A stretch of DNA of 11,218 bases from Actinomycetota bacterium (lineage in GTDB: Bacteria; Actinomycetota; Actinomycetes; Nanopelagicales; Nanopelagicaceae): NCBI GenBank assembly GCA_009700155.1, contig WLMP01000023.1:1-11218 (forward strand). Reading direction: 5' to 3'. This document shows positions 7,639 to 11,218 of the stretch, one piece after another (the first letter of the stretch is position 1; each line of letters begins with the position of its first letter). A model generated the notes under the pieces. It saw nothing but the letters and a program-made list of their open reading frames with translations. It did no database searches and was not told the origin of the DNA. A program made the position numbers and the translations under genes.

Positions 7639-8100
7639 TTACTTCTTTGCTATCTGTGAAACTTGGTTGAATTCAAAAACTTTTGGATTTTGTGCTGCAT
7701 GTGGGTGCTCAGATCCGGCATAAACTTTTAACTTAGTTGCAGCTGAGCGACCAACGGAGTTCTTAGGAAGCATTCCTTTGATTGCCTTCTCTACTGCACG
7801 AGTAGGAAACTTTTCAAACAAATCTGAGTAAACAGTTGATGTCATACCACCTGGATAACCAGAGTGTTGATGAGCAAATTTTTGTGAACTCTTTGATCCA
7901 GTTAATGCAACCTTGTCGGCATTAATGATCACAACAAAATCACCCATATCCATATGTGGAGCAAATGTTGTTTTGTGTTTACCGCGTAAAAGATTTGCAG
8001 CATGAGTTGCTAGACGACCAAGCACGACATCTTGAGCATCAATGAGATACCAACTACGGGTAATCTCACCAGCCTTCGGTGTAAATGTGCGCACGAGCAT
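7639..8100 (-). CDS. rplM: 50S ribosomal protein L13
   Basis: L13 is an early-assembly large-subunit protein. From ATG 8100 it has 153 residues and begins [20 protein letters not shown], followed by [12 protein letters not shown] (21-32). Also visible are [20 protein letters not shown] (49-68), HSGYPGG (79-85) and [11 protein letters not shown] (108-118), all hallmarks of L13. The reading frame is open upstream to 8202, but those 34 residues do not resemble L13 and cover the probable promoter, so I rejected them. A GTG two codons downstream (8094) would give the actinobacteria-like start VRTFTPK and is a reasonable alternative; neither has a strong Shine-Dalgarno (GAAAGCGAG precedes the ATG). 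rpsI follows at 10 bases. Confidence 0.96.
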   Translation of the reverse strand: MLVRTFTPKAGEITRSWYLIDAQDVVLGRLATHAANLLRGKHKTTFAPHMDMGDFVVIINADKVALTGSKSSQKFAHQHSGYPGGMTSTVYSDLFEKFPTRAVEKAIKGMLPKNSVGRSAATKLKVYAGSEHPHAAQNPKVFEFNQVSQIAKK

Positions 8101-8150
8101 CTCGCTTTCTAATTTAAGGATTTTCCCAAGCGGGTCATTTCCAGAGGTGA

Positions 8151-8180
8151 AGATTACCTTTAGATGAGGCTTTGGGTCAA
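8151..8180 (-). promoter_or_regulatory. Candidate sigma-70-type promoter for rplM-rpsI-glmM-glmS
   Basis: On the minus strand TTGACC (8180-8175) matches five of six bases of the -35 consensus and is followed, after an 18-base spacer, by TAATCT (8156-8151), which fits the actinobacterial -10 pattern TANNNT. Transcription would begin near 8144, giving a leader of about 45 bases before rplM. It lies in the 105-base gap after truA, one of the two gaps over 100 bases, where a separate ribosomal-protein promoter is expected. The call rests on motif match and position only. Confidence 0.5.
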
Positions 8181-8205
8181 AACCAGTTTGCTCCCCGCTC
8201 AAATA

Positions 8206-9048
8206 TCAGCCTTCAACCTCATCAAACTCTTGCTGGGCAAGATGTTGGTTGTAACTGTCTAAATACTGATCCTGATTGGGATACAAAATTGAAATTAGGG
8301 TCAATCCTTTAGCTGGAAAAACGTAGCTATCTGAGACCCGAATTTTTTCATCTAATACTTTCTTCATCCAATTTGGTTCAAATCTACCTTCGCCAACACA
8401 AACAGCTGCCCCAACTAAATTTCTAACCATGTTATACCGGAAAGAATTAGCTTGAACTTCACCAACTACAACGCCTTCTTCATCACGATGCCATTCAAAC
8501 TTTAACAAGTTTTTAATAGTGCTTCCGCCCTCACGGAATCTGCAAAAAGCAAAGAAATCATGCTCACCAAGTAACAACTTAGATCCAAGATTCATTAAAT
8601 TTATATCTAATTTTCTAAACCATTCCACACTGTCATAGCGACTAAGTGGTGCAGTTACTTGGCCACCATCTATTATCTTGTATTGATAAGTGCGAGATAC
8701 TGGTGTAAATCGAGCGTGAAAATTAGGCGGTGCCCAACTAGTACTTATCACTCGAATATCTTCGGGCAATAACTGATTTAATCTAAATGTTAAATTCTCT
8801 ATCGGGGTATCACTAGGAAGATCTGTGTGTAAAACTTGGTGTTTTGCATGCACACCTGCATCTGTTCTTCCAGCAACAATTGTTGCTACCGAAGTTCTTA
8901 GAATTGTTGAGAGGGATTTTTCAAACTCTTCTTGAATTGTCCGCTGGCTTGGTTGTTTTGCCCAACCGGAAAAATTTGTTCCGTCATAAGTTAAATCAAC
9001 CCTTAAACGAGCAAACCCACTCTCGGGGTTGAGAGTGGGTAGCGTCAT
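8206..9048 (-). CDS. truA: tRNA pseudouridine(38-40) synthase TruA
   Basis: TruA isomerises uridines 38, 39 and 40 in the tRNA anticodon arm to pseudouridine. The protein has 280 residues. The family opening LRVDLTYDGTNFSGWAKQ is at 15-32. The catalytic motif GRTDAGVHA (60-68) contains D63. RTYQYKI (119-125), DFFAFCRF (164-171) and SFRYNMVRNLVG (202-213) complete the conserved core. The start is ATG 9048; no in-frame ATG, GTG or TTG lies between it and the conserved domain, so the first ~14 residues are a short extension. There is no Shine-Dalgarno in the 19 bases after rplQ, and a strong hairpin sits just inside the gene. Location after rplQ is standard for Actinobacteria. The C-terminus has a Gln/Glu-rich tail beyond the enzyme fold. 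Confidence 0.96.
   Translation of the reverse strand: MTLPTLNPESGFARLRVDLTYDGTNFSGWAKQPSQRTIQEEFEKSLSTILRTSVATIVAGRTDAGVHAKHQVLHTDLPSDTPIENLTFRLNQLLPEDIRVISTSWAPPNFHARFTPVSRTYQYKIIDGGQVTAPLSRYDSVEWFRKLDINLMNLGSKLLLGEHDFFAFCRFREGGSTIKNLLKFEWHRDEEGVVVGEVQANSFRYNMVRNLVGAAVCVGEGRFEPNWMKKVLDEKIRVSDSYVFPAKGLTLISILYPNQDQYLDSYNQHLAQQEFDEVEG
9015..9040 (-). repeat. Perfect 10-bp inverted repeat at the 5' end of truA
   Basis: ACCCACTCTC (minus strand, 9040-9031) and GAGAGTGGGT (9024-9015) pair perfectly around the six-base loop AACCCC. In the mRNA the hairpin begins eight bases after the A of the truA start codon, within a ribosome's footprint. After the stem comes UUUGCUCGUUU, too poor in uridine for a classical terminator. 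It may dampen truA translation or act as a weak attenuator or RNA-stability element downstream of rplQ. The pairing is seen directly; the role is inference. Confidence 0.65.
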
Positions 9049-9067
9049 AATTATTTAGGTTGCGTTA

Positions 9068-9472
9068 TTACTCAGCTTTCGCTGCTGCTTTTTTTGCTAC
9101 CTTTTTTACTGGTGTACCAGCTTCAACCATTTCGATTACTGCCATAGGTGCGTTATCACCTTTGCGTGGACCGATTTTAGTTATGCGTGTGTAACCACCA
9201 TCACGAGATGCAAATCTTTGTGCAATGTCAGTGAACAAAGTGTGCACAACTGATTTACTTGAAATTCTTGCCATCACTCTACGACGAGCAGGAAGATCAC
9301 CTTTTTTAGCATGAGTAATTAATCGCTCAGCTAGTGGACGAAGACGTTTGGCTTTAGCTTCAGTTGTAGTCAACTTTCCTTTTTCGAAAAGTTGAGCTGC
9401 AAGTGTGCCCAGCAATAATTTCTCATGTGCTGGTCCACTTCCTAAACGTGGGCCTTTACTTGGCTTTGGCAT
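9068..9472 (-). CDS. rplQ: 50S ribosomal protein L17
   Basis: L17 is a large-subunit protein near the exit tunnel. The protein has 134 residues and begins [20 protein letters not shown], the typical actinobacterial L17 start. [20 protein letters not shown] (21-40), [11 protein letters not shown] (49-59), and [20 protein letters not shown] (95-114) follow. The C-terminus is a short Lys/Ala-rich tail ([12 protein letters not shown]), a basic extension commonly seen, and often much longer, in actinobacterial L17. The Shine-Dalgarno AGGAG is built into the rpoA stop codon (TAGGAG), five bases before the ATG, tying its translation to rpoA. truA follows by 19 bases. Confidence 0.98.
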   Translation of the reverse strand: MPKPSKGPRLGSGPAHEKLLLGTLAAQLFEKGKLTTTEAKAKRLRPLAERLITHAKKGDLPARRRVMARISSKSVVHTLFTDIAQRFASRDGGYTRITKIGPRKGDNAPMAVIEMVEAGTPVKKVAKKAAAKAE

Positions 9473-9477
9473 ATTCT

Positions 9478-9482
9478 CTCCT
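9478..9482 (-). promoter_or_regulatory. Ribosome binding site of rplQ overlapping the rpoA stop codon
   Basis: AGGAG on the minus strand shares its first bases with the TAG stop of rpoA and lies five bases before ATG 9472. The merged stop and binding site suggests ribosomes finishing rpoA re-initiate on rplQ. Confidence 0.8.
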
Positions 9483-10491
9483 AGACCTCTTCGTCGACAA
9501 GTTCATCGTCAACGTTGCTTCCGTAGTTTGCATGCTTTGTTGGATCAAATCCGGCAGGACTGTCCTTAAGTTGCATGCCCATTGATTGTAATTTGGCTTT
9601 AACTTCATCAATTGACTTAGAACCGAAATTACGAATATCCATTAAATCTGCCTCAGATCGTGAAAGTAATTCACCAACTGTGTGGATTCCTTCGCGCTTT
9701 AAGCAGTTATAAGAACGCACAGTTAATTCAAGATCTTCAATAGGAAGTGCCATATCTGCAGCTAATGCTGCATCTTGAACGGAAGGTCCCATCTCAATAC
9801 CTTCTGCGTTGGTATTTAACTCACGAGCAAGACCGAATAGCTCAACTAATGTCTTACCGGCTGATGCCATTGCATCGGCTGGCTTCATAGATCTCTTAGT
9901 CTCAACATCAACTACCAAGCGATCAAAGTCAGTGCGTTGTTCAACACGAGTTGCCTCAACTTTGTAAGTAACTCGAAGCACTGGTGAATAGATTGAATCC
10001 ACTGGGATTCGACCAATCTCACCACCTGCTTGCTTGTTTTGGACCGCAGTAATGTATCCACGTCCACGCTCGACAGTTAACTCAATTTCAAGGTTTGCCT
10101 TTGAGTTAAGGGTTGCGATGTGAAGCTCTGGGTTGTGTACTTGAACTCCCGCTGGAGCTGCAACATCTGCACCAGTTACTACACCTTCACCATTTTTACG
10201 GATGTAAAGAAGTGATGGTTCATCATTATCTGATGATAAAACTAGGTTTTTGATGTTTAAAACGATCTCAGTTAGATCCTCTTTCACACCTTCTAATGTT
10301 GTAAATTCGTGTAGAGCACCATTTACTCTGATTCCAGTAACAGCTGCACCTGGAATTGAAGAGAGTAATGTGCGACGAATTGAGTTACCAAGGGTGTAGC
10401 CAAAACCAGGTTCTAGTGGCTCAATTATGAACCGTGAACGGTAATCGCTTACTACTTCCTCAGTGAGGATGGGGCGTTGTGCAATCAGCAC
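9481..10491 (-). CDS. rpoA: DNA-directed RNA polymerase subunit alpha
   Basis: The alpha subunit dimer nucleates RNA polymerase assembly and contacts regulators and UP-element DNA. The protein has 336 residues and begins [10 protein letters not shown]. The N-terminal assembly domain includes [20 protein letters not shown] (20-39), [15 protein letters not shown] (40-54) and [10 protein letters not shown] (143-152). The C-terminal DNA-binding domain includes [20 protein letters not shown] (255-274), with R259 corresponding to DNA-contacting R265 of E. coli, and [19 protein letters not shown] (283-301). The tail is acidic (DDELVDEEV), as seen in other actinobacteria. The start codon is GTG at 10491, supported by GGAGGAA with six-base spacing and by correct family length. 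It follows rpsD by 103 bases containing a hairpin. Confidence 0.98.
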   Translation of the reverse strand: MLIAQRPILTEEVVSDYRSRFIIEPLEPGFGYTLGNSIRRTLLSSIPGAAVTGIRVNGALHEFTTLEGVKEDLTEIVLNIKNLVLSSDNDEPSLLYIRKNGEGVVTGADVAAPAGVQVHNPELHIATLNSKANLEIELTVERGRGYITAVQNKQAGGEIGRIPVDSIYSPVLRVTYKVEATRVEQRTDFDRLVVDVETKRSMKPADAMASAGKTLVELFGLARELNTNAEGIEMGPSVQDAALAADMALPIEDLELTVRSYNCLKREGIHTVGELLSRSEADLMDIRNFGSKSIDEVKAKLQSMGMQLKDSPAGFDPTKHANYGSNVDDELVDEEV

Positions 10492-10495
10492 TGTG

Positions 10496-10502
10496 TTCCT
10501 CC
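10496..10502 (-). promoter_or_regulatory. Strong ribosome binding site of rpoA
   Basis: GGAGGAA on the minus strand, with the GGAGG core six bases before GTG 10491. It is the strongest Shine-Dalgarno in the window and supports GTG, not ATG, as the rpoA start. Confidence 0.85.
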
Positions 10503-10511
10503 GTATGTTCT

Positions 10512-10535
10512 GGAAGACCCTCTATTTGATCTTCC
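10512..10535 (-). repeat. Hairpin in the rpsD-rpoA intergenic leader
   Basis: On the minus strand GGAAGATC (10535-10528) pairs with GGTCTTCC (10519-10512) across an eight-base loop, giving seven Watson-Crick pairs and one G-U pair. It ends nine bases before the rpoA Shine-Dalgarno and has no T-run after it, so it is not a terminator. An RNA processing site, mRNA-stability element or a structure controlling rpoA translation are possible. The rest of the 103-base gap is AT-rich and shows no convincing promoter. Confidence 0.5.
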
Positions 10536-10594
10536 GGTTGGTTATTTCGATATTAAGTTTTACTGCTGGTAAATCTGTACTTCTTTATTAATGA

Positions 10595-11218
10595 TTACTT
10601 GGAGTAAAGCTCAACAATTAGTTGCTCTTGTACTTGAGTATCAATAACTGGGCGGGTTGGAATTGAATGAACCAAGATTCTCATCTTTGATCCAACAACT
10701 TCCATCCATGCTGGAACACTCTTCTCGCCAAGTTCAGCACTTGCGACAATAAATGGTGTGGTGTCCAGGGATGCTGGAACTACATCAATTACATCCATAG
10801 GTGTGACTCGGAATGATGGAATGTTTACGCTCTTGCCATTAACTAAGAAGTGACCATGGCGCACTAATTGGCGTGCCATATCTCGGCTCTTAGCAAAGCC
10901 AGCGCGAAAGACAACATTGTCTAAACGAGTTTCAAGTAGTACCAAAAGGTTTTCACCAGTCTTACCTTGTAAGCGGTTAGCCTCTTCGTAATATCCACGG
11001 AACTGTCTTTCCAAAATTCCATAAATGCGAGCGCATTTCTGCTTCTCACGCATCTGTAATAAATACTCAGAATCCTTAGAGCGAGCACGGCCATGTTGTC
11101 CTGGTGGATATGGACGTGACTCAATTGGACACTTTGGACCATCACACTTTGAGCCCTTAAGGAAGAGCTTTACTTTTTCGCGACGGCATCTTTTGCAATC
11201 TGCACCGGTATAGCGAGC
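10595..11218 (-). CDS. rpsD: 30S ribosomal protein S4, nearly complete (start codon off the right edge)
   Basis: S4 nucleates 30S assembly on the 5' domain of 16S rRNA. The frame stays open to the window edge, giving 207 visible residues starting ARYTGADCKRCRREKVKLFL; the family length and start suggest only the initiator Met is missing. If so, four cysteines fall at C9, C12, C26 and C31, the spacing of the zinc-binding S4 of Thermus. Next come RPYPPGQHGR, REKQKCARIYGILERQF and the S4 RNA-binding domain with ETRLDNVVFRAGFAKSRDMA and RQLVRHGHFLVNG. The C-terminus VQEQLIVELYSK is standard. An internal ATG at 11053 would cut off the zinc domain and is not the start. It heads rpoA-rplQ in the usual order. 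Confidence 0.97.
   Translation of the reverse strand, partial: ARYTGADCKRCRREKVKLFLKGSKCDGPKCPIESRPYPPGQHGRARSKDSEYLLQMREKQKCARIYGILERQFRGYYEEANRLQGKTGENLLVLLETRLDNVVFRAGFAKSRDMARQLVRHGHFLVNGKSVNIPSFRVTPMDVIDVVPASLDTTPFIVASAELGEKSVPAWMEVVGSKMRILVHSIPTRPVIDTQVQEQLIVELYSK

Noticed and set aside
8101..8202. 34-residue upstream extension of rplM
   Set aside because: The residues do not resemble the L13 N-terminus, and the region contains the likely promoter and untranslated leader.
9015..9040. truA hairpin as an intrinsic terminator of the ribosomal operon
   Set aside because: The stem is strong, but only three T residues follow before GCTCG, and it lies inside truA. I kept it as a possible attenuator or translational element only.
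10536..10594. Possible promoter upstream of rpoA (TAATAT as -10)
   Set aside because: No acceptable -35 element lies 16-19 bases upstream, and AT-rich DNA gives such hexamers by chance.
10595..11053. rpsD as a 152-residue gene starting at an internal ATG
   Set aside because: The frame stays open to the window edge and upstream codons encode the conserved four-cysteine S4 N-terminus, so the start lies just beyond position 11218.

Overview
All genes in this window lie on the minus strand, so they are transcribed from the right edge to the left. The sequence is AT-rich, roughly 40% G+C by eye. Even so, gene content and order are actinobacterial: rpsD-rpoA-rplQ-truA, then rplM-rpsI-glmM-glmS, then alr. 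Other supporting features are an S4 protein of the four-cysteine zinc type, an S9 with a long N-terminal extension and an RNA polymerase alpha subunit with an acidic tail. Low G+C, very short intergenic gaps and overlapping stop/start codons suggest a streamlined actinobacterium, such as the freshwater acI group (Nanopelagicales). That taxonomic placement is inference; the actinobacterial assignment is much firmer.

Layout in transcription order. (1) Positions 11218-9068 hold the end of a ribosomal/RNA polymerase operon: rpsD (only about the first codon missing), rpoA (GTG start, strong Shine-Dalgarno) and rplQ. (2) truA (9048-8206) has no visible Shine-Dalgarno and a perfect 10-bp hairpin just after its start codon. 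(3) A 105-base gap with a plausible sigma-70-type promoter leads into rplM-rpsI. These run directly into glmM-glmS, which make glucosamine-1-phosphate and glucosamine-6-phosphate for cell-wall UDP-GlcNAc. (4) A PAP2-family membrane phosphatase and alanine racemase (alr) follow. (5) alr overlaps an ABC importer cassette of the branched-chain amino acid type, livG-livF-livH; livH runs off the left edge.

The middle of the window reads as a cell-envelope cassette coupled to ribosomal protein genes. GlmS and GlmM feed amino-sugar synthesis, Alr supplies D-alanine, and the PAP2 enzyme could recycle a polyprenyl or other lipid phosphate. The importer may bring in amino acids. Tight spacing suggests cotranscription and translational coupling through much of the region.

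I see no mobile element, CRISPR array, tRNA, rRNA, defence system or clearly new biological system. The points most worth checking are a LivG-type ATPase whose ABC signature has lost its glycine, a PAP2 protein with substitutions in two of its three motifs, the hairpin at the truA start, and a departure from the usual actinobacterial order around glmS-alr. There is no gene-free stretch longer than about 105 bases.
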